Positions 32,218 to 45,420 are shown, counted from the stretch's first letter. The stretch: DNA of 64,000 bases from Sipunculus nudus (GCA_026874595.1 CM049309.1:20251076-20315075); one strand, 5' to 3'. Notes: generated from the sequence alone by a model not told the origin. Program-made: numbers and translations.

Positions 32218-33345
32218 TAACCCATATTATTTCAAAAACGACTGGAACAAGCATCATGAAATTTAATGCTAAAAATTAACCATCTGAGAAAACTGCATTT
32301 TCTTAGGTTTATTGAGAAAAAGGTAAAAAAAACCTTTAAAAATCTTCTCCGACGAAACGGTAAAGCCAAATTGTTCAAAATTTCACAGAAATAATCTTTT
32401 ATAATATCTCTCTCAAGTTTGTTTGAATGGTTAAGGTTCGGTGAATTTTGGCCGAGTTACAGTAAGTTGAACTTAGTCATCTGTTAAAAATGCATACTAA
32501 AATGACAGTCTCAGAAACGGCCGGAGCTATCATCACCAAATTTTATGCCAGTGTTGGTAACTAAGTCATTTATGAAATTCAGGTATTGGTGGCGCCACTT
32601 GCATTGACCTTTTTTTTGCACGGGGGTCATTGGTCATCTGTACATTAACCCATAATTTCTAAGGAATGGCAGGAGCTACCATCCCCAGATTTTATGCAAT
32701 AATCGGTCACATATAAAATGTTGTGGGATTCAGCATATTTTTTTTTTTGCTATCTGCGTTTACTTAAATTTTATAGGGAAAAAGCTGAAAAACCTTTTAA
32801 AGTCTTCTTCTTGTAATTGTTCAATATTTTGCAGAAATGATCCCAGAGGCAAGCCCTCTCATATTTGTTCAAATGGTTTGCATTTGATGAATTTTAGTGG
32901 AGTTACATGAATTTGAACAGTCATTTGGCCAAATAAAGCATACTGTCATAGTAATCTCAGAAATGAAAGAAGCTAGCATTACCAAGTATTGTGCAAATGT
33001 TGGTCACATGACTCATATGTGAAGTTGCAGATTTTGTGGTGCCACCTACATTGACCTGTTTTTTTATGGGCAAAAACCTCATAATTTTAGCCTCTTTCAG
33101 CTTAAAATGTTTATGATGAAACTGTCAAGTTGAATCGTTCAATTTTTCAAAAGAATTATCCTAGGACATGGTTCTTTCAATCATATCAGAAAAGCTTTTG
33201 TTGGTCTTATGGCCATTATTATGTCTATTTCAAACTGAGGACTGCAAAACTGTTCTTCTATAAAATTATTGTTTCAGTTATAACTTCTGTAATATTGCAC
33301 AAAATTATTCTTAGGTGGCCTTTGTTCAAGTTTACTTGAATGAAT
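32218..33345 (+). repeat. Degenerate repeat units with GTTAACCCATA and GGTGGCGCCAC motifs
   Basis: Units begin TGTTAACCCATAATTTC-like (about 32217, 32475, 32644), contain GG(A/C)(A/C)GGAGCTA(C/T)CATC(A/C)CCA and carry GGTGGCGCCACTT (32589) or GTGGTGCCACCT (33037). This is a further family sharing the palindrome module. There is no conserved frame. Confidence 0.6.
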
Positions 33346-33624
33346 TTTGGCAGAATTATTGGACCTTTAACAATGAAAGAACTGCATCTTTTATTATTCT
33401 AGATATTTTGATAAAAAGTTTATGAATATGTCAGCTTGAAAAAAAGCCTTTTAGCCAAATTCTTTCAGTATGTGTAAACAAATTTACCAACACTCCAAGA
33501 TTGTGTCTGTATCTTTAAATAGGTTGAGAAACTGCAACTGTTTCAGATTTGGCAAGAGATCAAGAGTTCATTCAGTGCAGCCAGATATAGGTGAAGAGTT
33601 CAATCAGTGCAGCCATGCACAAGG
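33346..33624. other. AT-rich, no gene seen
   Basis: Only weak repeat phrases are seen (AGATCAAGAGTTCATTCAGTG). Confidence 0.4.
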
Positions 33625-33712
33625 CATGTGATCACCTCATGGGTGACATGTGATCACCTCATGGGCGACATGTGAACACCTCATGGGCACCATGTGATCA
33701 CCTCATGGGTGT
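33625..33712 (+). repeat. 22-bp tandem repeat with TGATCA
   Basis: CATGTGATCACCTCATGGGYGA starts at 33625, 33647, 33669 and 33691, exactly 22 bp apart. The third unit has GAACAC instead of GATCAC. Confidence 0.9.
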
Positions 33713-34150
33713 GATGCCCCTCAGGGCAGGGCCCCTGCATTAGCTTATGCAATTGTGTGGCTACTACTTCAGACATGGCAACAGGCTAGAGGTCATACTC
33801 GATCTATGTATAGCTTTGGCAGACTGCCAGCTGTATCAGATTAGGCAACAGGTCAAGAGTTCCATTAGTGTAGCCAGGTATGGGTCAGGAGTTCACTCAC
33901 TGCAGTAGCTGCATTCTATTCATAGTGTTAGCAGACTGCCCACTGCATCAGATTGGCACCAAAGTTCAGCCTTGATCTATTTATAGCTTTGGCAGACTGC
34001 CTACTGTGTCAGATTAGGCAACAGGTCAAGAGTTCACTCATTCCAGCCAGGTGCAGGTCATGAGTTCACTCAGTGCAGTAGCCTGAGCCAGCAAATTTGT
34101 CACAGTTCACTCGGGGCAACTGCCTTTCTCACCTAAGCCTGGTCAGCCCC
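33713..34150 (+). repeat. Degenerate tandem repeats with GGCAGACTGCC phrases
   Basis: GCAGACTGCC(A/C)(A/G)CTG, CAGATTAGGCAACAGGTCAAGAGTTC and GAGTTCACTCA(G/C)TGCAGTAG recur two to four times at irregular spacing. It is non-coding. Confidence 0.6.
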
Positions 34151-35830
34151 ATGCATCAGACTGAAGGTAATTTTGATGTATTGGCCTGATATTTTGACCT
34201 GTCTATGTGTCTTTGATGGATTTCTCGTTCACAAGACAGGTGTCGCCACCTACAACGACTTTTGCACAGTGTATGTGCCTGTTTATTTCTACAGAGGAAT
34301 TTGATATATCAGCCTGAAATTGGGCATATATATACATATCGAATAGCTTTGTCGTATACAAGACTGAAGGTGCCACTTGCAATAATTTTTGCATGGTGTG
34401 TATCCCTGCTTATTTTCAGGAGGGGTTTGATATATCAGTCTGAAATTGGGCTATCTCTGATAGCTTTGTTGTATACAAGACTGAAGGTGCCAGCTACAAT
34501 CATTTTTGTGTTGTGTGCACCCATGCTAGAATTATAGCAGCGATGTTTCTGTAATTGTTTCTTTTTCAAAATGTTTAGTACTTGCATTGTTCATATACAT
34601 GAGAAGTAATGGTCCAGCATTGAAACATTATACCTGGTGTATAGCCCAATGCACAGGTTCGCATTAGGCCTGTAGGCCTTGTTTATTTATTAATGTCATA
34701 TCATTTGGACAACAGTTTCAATTCATTTTATATAAAACATTGGATAAATTATCATACATACGTTCCCCCTTCATTGTTTCAGACAATAATACATGCATAA
34801 TTTTTCCAAGTAGCTAAAATTGATACACAAACATAGCTTTCTGAAGTTTTGTTATCAAATAGATAGAACTATATATGTACCAAAAGATGGTTTTCCCAAA
34901 CTCCATACTTAGAATTACCCCCCCCCCCCCCCTTCAAAAGACAAATCATTGGAATACCCCCTACCCCCCCCCCCCCCCGAGAACTCCTCTCAGACCCTTG
35001 GATTGTTCTTTCCACAACCCGGCATAGTAATTCCCTCACCTTTGTAGTTGTGCGTAACAAAGATAGGTGGCACCACCTACAATCCTCTCTGTGCAGTACG
35101 AATCTGGGTGTCTTTTAGATAACAGCCTCTATGTCAAGAGTGGTTCAATGTATTGAGCTGAGAATTTGCATGTGCATGGATCTTTGAAATCTCTATTTAG
35201 GAATAGCTACTGGTGGCGCCACCTACAATAATTTCTGCGTAGCGTCCATATGTGCATATGCCATCTGTTCGTCTTACTGGTTCTTTAATGTTTTTGTTGA
35301 AATTCTGCATTTTCATAGATCTTCGACACCTCCTCGTAAACAAGACAGGATTCGCCAACTGCAGCGATTTTCGCGTGGATCTCTATATTTCCTTTTGTGA
35401 AAATTGCTCTTATCTCCAGAGAGATTCAAGGTATTGGTCTGAAATTCGGCATGCCCATCCGTCCTTGAAAATTTTCTTTAAAATAAGACAGGTGGCGCTA
35501 CCTACCTTCCCGTTTCTGTAGAATAAATTATTGCCCATTTCTCAGGAGTGATTTGCCGTATTGGCTAGAAAATGTGCAGATCCATAAATCTTGGACTCCT
35601 CCATCTTGTACTCAAAACTGGTGGTGCCATCTGCAATCGTTTTCCAATGGCGTCCATCCGTACATGTGCTTTTGGTGAACATTGCTCATATCTCCGGAGT
35701 GGTTCAAGGTATTGGTCTCAAATTTGGCATGTCCATCCATCTTTGAGAATATTTTTGTAAACTAGACGGGTATCGCCATCTTCCCTCCCGTTTTTGTAGA
35801 AAAAATTAATGCCCATTTCAGAATGTGGTG
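34151..35830 (+). repeat. Second palindrome-monomer array with poly-C interruptions
   Basis: Monomers of about 140-150 bp carry GGTG(C/T)CGCCACCTACAA (34239), GGTGGCACCACCT (35067), GGTGGCGCCACCTAC (35213) and AGGTGGCGCTACCT (35490). They also have GTATTGGTCTGAAATT(C/T)GGCATG. Two runs of 12 or more C lie near 34919 and 34966. 34960-35300 is collinear with 43640-43990, including GAGAACTCCTCT. No gene is seen. Confidence 0.7.
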
Positions 35831-36112
35831 AACCATAGACAGAACGTAGTTGGTGAGACCTAGGCTTATGACAGTCCCGATGCTTCAAGGCAAGAGGCAG
35901 AAGGTTAATAAGTCCAGCAAGATCAGGATCAAGGAGAAAACAGACAAGTCAAGGCCCCTGGCTGTGGACAGTCGGACAACTCTAGGTCCACTGCACTGGG
36001 AACCAAGCCAAGTCCATAGACCCACAGCCCCAAGTCAACCTGACTGGCTCTTCGCGGTAGTTCTAGTCTGTCGGTGGTCTGGGTTTTAGTCCAGGGTCAT
36101 TTGTCAAGTTAT
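35831..36112 (+). other. Unrecognised, more GC-balanced segment
   Basis: A 79-codon frame (35850-36089) is Lys/Arg-rich at first and Pro/Ser-rich later. I recognise no family and see no splice or promoter evidence. It could be a fragment of an unknown retroelement. Confidence 0.2.
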
Positions 36113-36480
36113 AGACTTCCGTGGGATTTAAATGAAGAAAGCTGGCAACATGCATAATGTTAAAGCTTATACCCTTAGTAAACTTAAAATCCATGTTGCC
36201 AAATTTTCCTACAGGTTCAAGGTCACCAAAAAGGGCAAGGCCGTAGATTTAATATATTGGATTTTACAAGGGTTTGTTGTCATTCCGTGGGAAATTCATG
36301 AAAATAACTGGCAACATTCATTATTTTAAAGCTTATAACCTAATCAGTCTACAAACCTATGTTGCCACATTTTCTCTATATAAATATTGTCAACAAATGT
36401 GGATATTTCCTTTTCCTATTTTGTTATTCTTTTGGGATTTCTTGAGGAAAGCAAGCATCATACATCATGTTTAAACCTAT
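36113..36480 (+). repeat. Three-copy tandem repeat, period about 150-165 bp
   Basis: GGGATTT/GGGAAATTCATGAA, TGGCAACAT.CAT(A)ATT, TTAAAGCTTATA and ATGTTGCCA recur from about 36117, 36282 and 36430. It is non-coding. Confidence 0.7.
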
Positions 36481-39400
36481 AACGATATAAATATAAAAAA
36501 CCTTGCCATTTTTCTCGTTGATTCATGATCAACAGATAAGGTCAAACCACTGAGCTGAACACTGAACTGAACACAAACACACCCAGATTGTAATTTCTGC
36601 ACTAGTTTCAGTTGTTAAATCTATAAGTTTAATTGTATTTTTTTATTTACGATATTTGCAGCATGACAATATTAAAATAACCTACATTTGACAGGCAAGT
36701 GGAAAGAGAGTAAAAGTTTGAGAATTCTGCTCACTTGGAAAGAAAATGCATCCCTTTAAATACGTATATTTTGTATTGCAAGTACATTGCAACATATTAT
36801 ACTTCGTCTAACTGAGTATTATTCGTAAAAAATCCTGCCTTTATAATCAAATTTGGAAAATATCTGGAACTATTCATCAATAAAATTCAACCAGCTGTAA
36901 ATTAGGTGGGCACAAACCGTAGCAGTTACAAAGGGACCTAAAAATTCTTGCTTGAGATATAGCGAAAGCTCCTTATTTTTATTAGACACCCAGAATTCAC
37001 TGTGACCTGAGCACACTGGAGAATCGGAGGTTTCAGTCTTCTACTTGTTTAAGGCTGTTGAACAAAGATCAGGATCATTAAATCAAAATCATGTAGTTCA
37101 TTACAACATTATTCCTTGTCAACATGCAAAATCAAAATAAAATGAACCAATTAAACAAGCGCTTTGGAAATATCACAGTGTGGATGATTTCACTGTAATC
37201 AACTGTGCTTGGCTTGTGTTGCATCGTGTCTTTCGGCTCAGTCAAAACTTCGTAAGAAGCGCCTAGGGCGGCGGTTCTAAACCTCGCCAACGAGCTGTTC
37301 GAACAGCTTATAACATCGTCAGTCAGACATATATTCAGGAGGTGAATAAAATGAGGTTCAGTCAATTTTTCTTTTTAATGTGAACATATGAAGCAGGCAC
37401 TTCCACATGTTTGGTAACAACTGTATAACTTAACCATGTGACACACCAATTAAAGTGCAAAATGTATCATATAAACTGTTCCTCTAGATTCGAACAAACA
37501 AAACAGATGAGACAGGGGTCCAGCAGATAAACATTGACTCCGCAAGCTGTCCCGCAAGCTGTTCAAGTTATTTGCAGCAAGCCACCCCAAACGTTGACTG
37601 ACTAAATCTTAATTATTGGAGTTGGGTCTAGTGTGACTGTCTCAGGATTTAACTGTAAGCTACCAGTAATGATAAACTTTTTGTATTACATGGATTGTAC
37701 AACTAACTATGATAACTAATACCAGGCACTCCCTCGGTTTATATTGTTGCGTTCGGTAATGTGAGGTTTTTATCTTAAGATGTAAGTATATATAATTAAA
37801 TATATATACATAAACATCGACATTGCGTTCCGCTGATGGTGATACCCTGTAACATAAATATAACTTTAGACAATAAGGTATACTGTAAACAAAGAGAGAC
37901 AATTTCATGTGCAGCACTTACATGCTTCCTGAATGAAATTTAATCTTAAATTCTATGATTTATAAGAGTCACCACTTAAGAAGGTATTAGGTGTACACTT
38001 TGCTTCTTTTTTTTTGCTCATCTCATATGTGTGTGTGTGTGTGTGAATAAATAGGACTGCATGTAAAACAAGAAAATGCAAAAACAAATGGAAAAGGGTT
38101 GCATCACCAGTCTTATGCGAAGTAAATGCTCCAACAAGCAGTTATTTTGCGAGTTCAAGAAATTATAATTTTCTTTCTCAGACTGAACTAGGAAATTTCA
38201 TGTAACTATTGCCTGGAAAATGGTTAACATACTCTTGGAAATATTGTGAAGAGAGGGTTGGTTTGGTTATAAACATGAATCGGCCTATTTCCCAAAGAGG
38301 ACCCTTCATTGCGAAACTTCGCAACTCCTGAAAATATTGTAAAGAGAGGGTTGGGTTGTTAATATTCAGACTTAATTTTTTATGTTCAATAGCAAGAAAT
38401 GGATAGCGAGAGTAAATTGTGAAGAAATTTCTATTTCCTATCTCAATTGACACTAACTTAAAAAGTAGCATATATAAAAAAAACAAGCTTTATTTGATCA
38501 ATAAAAACTGTTCGTATAAATCCTAAACCCTCTGAGAGAAGGACAAAAATAACGACGTGCAGAATGAGGAATTCCATTAAAAGGTATTTCGAATATTTAC
38601 TAGCATGTCCTTAATGGTTCAGGATTTTCATAGGATATGATCCGATTGACATTTATCTCTGCATGGTGTTATAGATATGGGAAAAGGTGTGGACGAGAAA
38701 TGTTGTCTTTGATGCAATCCAAACCGGCCCTTTGCCTGGCACTAATTATTTTAAGGAGTGTTTTGTTTCCAAATTGTAATTAAAATTAAACAAACCTCTT
38801 GGTGAAGCTAGAGACCTTATAACAAAGATGAATCTAACCACGACCAACGTTTATTTGATCTGATAATCAGCTCTTTATGATTTTCACTTTATATGTTGCA
38901 ATATTATTCTGAAAACAGGGTTGTAAATTATTTTTTATAAAATTTTGTATGAGGGCAGCAGCGTACCTAGCCTCATTGCCGCCAGGGAAGGTCTTAGAAA
39001 TTGTCGCCCCTCTTACAAAACATTACAAAAGTGGACAACATATAGAAACATATCACATCATATTTCCTTATTAAAGGCTTTTAGTTGACAACAACGCAAT
39101 TATATGGATGAATTCATGATCAGGGAATTCCTTCGCATATGTTTTGATAAACTGTGATATTTTTGTTAAGTTATATTTATCCTCAAAGTTTAAAGCAAGC
39201 TTGAATTCAAGGCTACATCAATATCATTTAAGAATAAGTGATTATGTTTCTCCAGTTTGCCAGGTTTTGTTTATGAACTAAGAATTTTTTGTTATTGAGT
39301 AAAAGATCTGAATAATTTCGAGTAATTATATCATAAAAATTTATATTATATATTAACTTGAATGATTTTTCATGACATACAGCAATTGCTATTAAACGTT

Positions 39401-41270
39401 TAATAAAAGTACAGGCAAATATATCTTCATTTACGTTTTGAACTGTAAAAAGTAACACTTACCTTAAGATAAAATAACTCCTACATAGACTTGGTGAAAG
39501 ATTTACGTCATATAAAAGATTATGCAGGTCATATTAACATTAAATGGAGAAATTTATTTAGCACGAAAGTATAACCATTTTTATTTTAACGAGATTTTAG
39601 TGAAAGTAATGGGGAATCATGGAAAATGGCATTTAAAGTTGTTTCAGGCTGTATAAATATCATGTTATAAAGTAAATTTCAAGAATTCAAGAGTGGAAAT
39701 TCATTATACATTCCAAGGAAAGAGCAACCAAATTCGTCATAATAATTTCATCACAAAGTATACGAAGTATTTATTACCCAACCCCTGACACAAAGAACGG
39801 CTTGACTGTCATGTTTCTACCTTGTACCCATATAGAGTATAAATTTCTGTGTCCTTTGATTATTCAGGAAGAATTAGTAAACATCGGATTTAATGTTAAA
39901 CCAGAATATTCTTAGTCTATTAGATATGATTTTTTCCCTTACTAATTATCAGTATTAATCATACACTATAGTAAATCATACCACCTTTCTGTATTCAAAT
40001 GACTCGCTCTCTCGACCGAAGAGGATTTGTTTTCAGCTGTGTATGTTTATTGCTTGCTGGATTCTTGGAATCGGCAGACATTTAGTTCAAAGGGCTCAAT
40101 TCCATACACATTTGTATCTTTTTTTATTCTGCTTGCTGGTCTGTTCGCGCTCTAAAGATCATACTTTCGATATTTATCAAATGTAATGAGGAAACCCTCG
40201 AAGCAGATTATTTTCATACGATATTACTAGGATGTATATCACTGGAAACTCCCACCTGTTAGCGCTTGACTTCAGCAGCAGGACCATACATAAAAAAACA
40301 GAATCAGAGAACCAGAATCTTTTTGGAGTGTTGGACATGAAATATAGAAATTATAGATTATTGGTGCATAAAGCGCAATACGGATCCAGTGGAGTTGCTT
40401 AGGATTGGAAGAGGTTCGCGCTCTGATGAGTATACTCTAGTTAAAAGACTGAATCATCAGTTGTATCCTCTACAACAAGGATACAGATTGGAGGTGATTT
40501 GCAATCATAGAATCGCTACTTTACTTAATGAAAAAAAAAACTTTGGAAATAAGTGGAGGTGGCAGATCGAAAATTAATTGCTAACTGCTGCCTAAGTAAT
40601 TGCCCTCAACACAACACTGTTTACGATACCGCTCCTGCTTAATCACTTATCTCAAGATTTCTGGTCATCATGCTAAGGGAAACTACTTTTATAGATATAT
40701 GCATGATTATTATGCAATTTTTTTATATCCTTGAAATTCACAAACTGGTGTTTCACTGCTAAGATCTATGGTGACCCATAATTTTGTGGTTGATAATTTA
40801 GTGTGTCCCATTAGCAAGTGCACGTCCGCGATGCGCAGTGGCAATCTTTAAGCTTTAAGAGAGTGTCCCAAGTTGCATCAAATTTTTAAAATAAAATCCA
40901 ATAAAACATAACACACAAAAGAAAAGCATATTATACATTACTGAATCCTACAAGATATGTAATCTGTCTTCAACATAGGGAAAACGTATATCTGATTATA
41001 CCCACATATTGTATTTACCTTTATCTAGTATAAATATGCGTCCTATGACATTTCCATGCGATACAAACACCTTACATTTCTTATGACATACCAAAGACTA
41101 CCCGGTCAATTCTTTTTAATTTCATATTTACATAATTAATTATCAAGTGACAGACAACTTGTTCCAATATGTTGTTACAAAATATGTTTTGCTATAAATC
41201 ACATAACATTATCTAGTTAGGTATATTTGGGTAAAGATTTTAGTAAAATTTCAGCTGAACCTTGCCATTT
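36481..41270. other. Long AT-rich stretch without recognisable gene
   Basis: The contents noticed are a TG microsatellite at 38030-38045, a two-copy GGAAATATTGTGAAGAGAGGG repeat at 38237 and 38331, a possible transposon end CAGCAGCGTACCTAG at 38947, and a more GC-balanced patch at 37190-37330 with open frames on both strands but no family match. A 62-codon frame at 40389 is also unrecognised. I cannot exclude small exons here. Confidence 0.4.
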
Positions 41271-41279
41271 ATTTTCATG

Positions 41280-41780
41280 AGTATGAATTGTTTCATATTC
41301 AAATGCTTTACACCTTTGTATATCCATAACCTTCTTCACATACAGAAGTGCTTCTCTTGATCTTGGTTAAACCTGTCTGTATCGACAAATGTATATACAT
41401 GTATATCTCTTAGCGCACAATACAATACTCCCCAGGTTTTCCTTTATGCACTCCTAAAAGTATATCTACATCTTCAAAAGTAAATGCTTGTGAATAGTTG
41501 GCGTTTACAATAATCAAATCATTTAATTCCCTTCATATATTTTTAGAGAAAATACATGTCCAGAATAAATGAGTGTACATTTTCCTCTCACCTTCACAAA
41601 CAGGACATCTTGCATCATTTTTAAATATTCATATAAAAAAGCTTAATAATAAATAAATATCTTATACTGAAACATTTGCAGTTGTACCAAATTTGTGACC
41701 TTTCTAAGATGAGTGTAAGCTTGTAATACTATAACAGAGTTGTCGATACTTAAGTTTATCTAAACAATATTTCGTTGCTT
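41280..41780 (-). pseudogene. LINE C-terminal remnant (zinc-knuckle region)
   Basis: On the minus strand WKNYFWFSCKD, TNLVQLQMFQYKIF, NDARCPVCEGERKMYTHLFWTC and DVDILLGVHKGKPG appear in order. This is the classic LINE ORF2 end, with a C-x2-C...H-x4-C cluster after a QYK(I/F) motif. Several stops (for example a TGA after SKNI) and frameshifts show decay. It differs from the 23.3-kb LINE. No 3' tail was identified. Confidence 0.7.
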
Positions 41781-42930
41781 CTTAAAATCTTGGAAACCTT
41801 GCCTGTCTTTACAGCTGAACCAGAAATAGTTTTTCCAGAGGTAGAAAGATCGCTGTTCATCTGTTCGTTCAACAATGAGTGGGGACATGCTAGAAACATT
41901 AATTTTACCTCATGTACGTCATGTTAGAATGCCAACTCCTGTTAATTTTTAGAAAAGTCTGCTTTCCATCTGTACGACGGCTGCTGTTTGTAATTTCACT
42001 GAAGTTTCAAATTAAATTTATCATACAGGTAGCCTTTAGTATTATTAATAATACTTATTTAGTACCTGCATTTTCTTAATTGTGTTAATCACTGATTTCC
42101 ACAGCCACGAAAAAAGTTTTACCATAATTTCGAGTATTATCGAAAATTATTAAATTTGTTGTGAAATTTAAGGGACATATATGACTTAAAGAAATAAGCA
42201 TTACTACATTTGTGCATGTACACAATAGCATTAAACTGATATGATGATCCCAATATTCATCAATATAATTTTATCTATTATTAGTGATTTTGTTCCCCGG
42301 CGTATAGTTAGGCCTAAACTTATACACTTCATGACTAGATTGCTAGATTGTACAATGCAAGGATTAAATTCTAAGCTACAAAGTCCTTCCCACTAACCCC
42401 ACTCTGCCTTCCGCCGTCCAAGGTTTACACATATCCCAGGTTTACAACAGCATGCAGACTGTGCACTTTTCTAGAACCTTTATACCGAGTGATCACAGAG
42501 CGATCTTTTTTTCTTCATAAGCCTTCCCTAAGATTCATATCAGCTTAGTAGTCCATCTTTTCACCACAGATGGCAGCAGCAGTATGGCACTCTCATTCAG
42601 TTAATACACAAAACAAACCCATTCAGTGTGTCGTGTGTTTAAAAATTATAAGTTGTGCATGACCACATGTGAAAGATAACATAAAAAACGGCCAGATTGG
42701 TTGAAGCCATTGCAGAATGATGTAGACTAATGATACTGTGTCAGTCTCCTAAAAACTGATTTTCTTTAAGCAATATTGGAAACTATTCATATTTCCACCA
42801 CAGGTTGCAGCGGCTTGGTTTCACTCTGGAGATAACTGTAAGTGGGCAATGTCATGAAAGTGCGCTAGCTTGGTTTTTGCACAGGTATCATGCATACCTA
42901 CAGAGAAGTGAAAGTGTGTTTGAGATGCAC
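41781..42930. other. AT-rich, no gene seen
   Basis: Two weakly similar phrases, CACCACAGATGGCAGCAGC (42562) and CACCACAGGTTGCAGCGGC (42798), hint at an old duplication. Nothing else is seen. Confidence 0.4.
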
Positions 42931-42934
42931 CAAT

Positions 42935-43550
42935 ACGGGATATCGTTAATGCAGCTTCACGTGTAGTTGGAGGAGTAAAACGACTGGCTGGCGCAGCCGG
43001 AAGCTTGTTTGTGCAGGCAAGCGTGATTCAACCGAACACTCATTAACACGGACGAAACTGACAGTCCCCACTTTGTCAGCTTATCCGCGCTATGGAATCT
43101 CTTTAATTAATATGAATAAATACGAGGTTACAATTGTTTCGTACCATAATGCATCATGACTCAAGGAAACTTGCAAATATGACGTTTATCAATGACTAAT
43201 GACCCTGTGTATGTTACCCATATGTCATCCGCAACAAGGCAGTTGATTCAAGATCAAATTTTAGTGCAAACCAAGCCGAATGCAGAATTTTCTTATGTCT
43301 TTTCATGTATTGTATTATGGTTTAACGAGGCAAAATGAATATGATAAATAATAAGTATCAGGATGATCGGCAATTAAAAACACTATGTCAAGTGCCCACA
43401 CTGCTGTGTTGAATGAAAGGGCTGGTTAGGCTGGACGCCATTGGACACTTGTTGTTTGCCTGCAGTTTTTCAAGCAGACAGACATTTACTGCCTCCACAC
43501 ACGAGAGTATCAGTATTAACGATATCCCGTATTATGTATCAGTGATCATA
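42935..43550. repeat. Imperfect long inverted repeat
   Basis: AATACGGGATATCGTTAAT at about 42941 is exactly inverted at about 43516 (ATTAACGATATCCCGTATT). Similarity continues inward for about 80-90 bp with indels (GTGTAGTTGGAGGAGTAAA against GTGTGTGGAGGCAGTAAA). The arms enclose about 400 bp of AT-rich DNA. This could be the TIRs of a small transposon; no target duplication was identified. Confidence 0.6.
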
Positions 43551-43552
43551 AT

Positions 43553-44305
43553 TGTATCCGCCAGAACAGAGTTTTGTGGATACTTAGTTTTCACACAGGT
43601 TCTACCGCGGGTAAACATGTCCGGAGAACTCCTCTGAGATCCTTGGACTGATCTTTCCGAAACGCAGCATAATTATTCTCTTCATGTAAAAATATGCATG
43701 ACAAAGATTGGTGGCACCACCTGCAATTCTTTCTGTGCAGAACGAATCTGAGTGTCTTAGTAATAACAGCCCATATCTCAGGAGTGGTTCAAAGTATTGA
43801 CCTGAAATAATGCATGTCCATAGATCATGGATCTTTCAATCGTGTACTTGAGACAGGTGGTGCCACCTACAATTATTTTTGCTTGGCATCCATACATGCG
43901 TTTGCAACCTGATCGTTTTAGTGATTTGTTCAATATATTGGGCTGAAATTGTGCATGCATGTAGATCTTGTATATCTCCATACTTAAGACTAGTGGAACC
44001 ATCTGCAATTGTTTTGAGGCGTTCATCCATGTATTGCTTTGGGTGAATATTGCTCCTATCTCAGTGGTCCAATGTATCGGCCTGACATTTAACATACATG
44101 TAGAATATACATTGATAACCTTTTCTCAGGAGTGGTGTGCCGTATTAGCATGTCCATAGATCTTGAGTATTTCAATCTCGAACGAAAGACTCGTGGGGCC
44201 ATCTGCCACGTTTTCGCGTGGCTTCCATCCGTGCCCATCTATGCCCAAGCCTCTATGAATTTGTGGTTACATGTAGTCGGTTCTCAACTGCCTGTTTTCA
44301 AGTGA
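43553..44305 (+). repeat. Palindrome-monomer element, second full-layout copy
   Basis: Head GTATCCGCCAGAACAGAGTT (43554), monomers with GGTGGCACCACCT (43712) and GGTGGTGCCACCT (43858), and tail GTGGTTACATGTAGTCGGTTC...CTGCCTGTTTTCAAG to about 44305. It has the same order as 28302-29868 but fewer and more diverged monomers. Confidence 0.7.
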
Positions 44306-44324
44306 TTAAGGAGAGTCCGTCCTG

Positions 44325-44430
44325 CAGAGTTGGTCAAAACCTTGGTTTTACCAATAAAATCTAGCCCTGTTGGTTTTTTTCTGGATAAAACCAGGTTTCA
44401 CAGGTTTTATGAACAATATGGGGACAGTTG
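44325..44430 (+). mobile_element. Truncated hAT-like end with GGTTTTA subterminal motifs
   Basis: CAGAGTTGGTCAAAACC, then repeated GGTTTTA/AAAACCAGG phrases to about 44430. The CAGAGTTGG start matches the right end of the 51-kb element (CCAACTCTG). No opposite end was found nearby. Confidence 0.35.
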
Positions 44431-45420
44431 GGGATGCTATGTGAAAATTTGATTCATTCTGTTTGCTCCACCGGAAGGGTATGCGATTGTTTCTGTTCGT
44501 ATGTGTCAGTTCACAAAATAACTTACACAGTCATGAATGGAATTTCATGAAAGTTTCCAAATGCAATTCAGGGCTGGCCTAGGAAAAATCGATTAGATGA
44601 TGAGTGTGGATCTGTCAAATGAACCGGATTCAGGAAATTCATAAAGGAATTATAACAAATGTACAGTCACAATTTATTGGACCTATGCATGAAGTCCGAA
44701 TAAGTGAATGCAAACACATGCTTGCATTCCTTTGAATGCAAATTTCTGGTTTATAATGTGAATATATACCTTTAATAAGAGCCATGTCTGATATGTAATA
44801 TAATATCACTTATGGTACAACAGTTTTTCACACCAAAACAAGTGTAAGTCTGTAGTACTGCCACACCTCAGCCCATCATATCTCTCAAACTTCTACCATT
44901 GTTACTATTTTATGGTTCTCTAATGAAGGATCCATAAGACTTTACTATATTTCAAAGAAAGTGGATCACTTAAATGAAATAGTGTTACATCAGTGGTGTT
45001 GAAGCAACTAGCTACTGGCTATAATAAACTTGGAACTGGCCGTCATTTTATTTTTGAATGTTGTTTGTGAGAATTAATGTTGCACAAAAGATTTTACACA
45101 TAGCTTATGCAGTGCTCACACAAGGCTGCAAATGACACTAGTATTTATGGTCAGGGATATTTGTGCACTTGTTTATGCAAGTACCCAGATACAGACACCT
45201 GGGAATTCAATGGTGGATGTGCAGGGGATGTCTGAATAACCTTGATACAAAGCATCTCCTGACAAGCTGTCATGAGTGTTTAGCTCTTATATTAAGATTG
45301 TTTAAACAAACATTACCTTGGCTTACAATGCACATTTTGGTAAAATTCTGACTGAAAGCAAAACTTTAAAGCTGGTATTTCACTTAAGAAATATCTCTGA
45401 CATGGACAATGACATTGGTT
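44431..45420. other. AT-rich, no gene seen
   Basis: No domain, RNA or strong repeat signal is seen. The frame at 45163-45351 is unrecognised. Confidence 0.4.

Noticed and set aside
37132-37365. Possible coding exon in a GC-balanced patch
   Set aside because: Frames are open on both strands but no family is recognised and no convincing splice pair was seen.
40420-40450. CTGATGAG possible hammerhead ribozyme core
   Set aside because: There is no GAAA after a stem II and no matching stems I and III.
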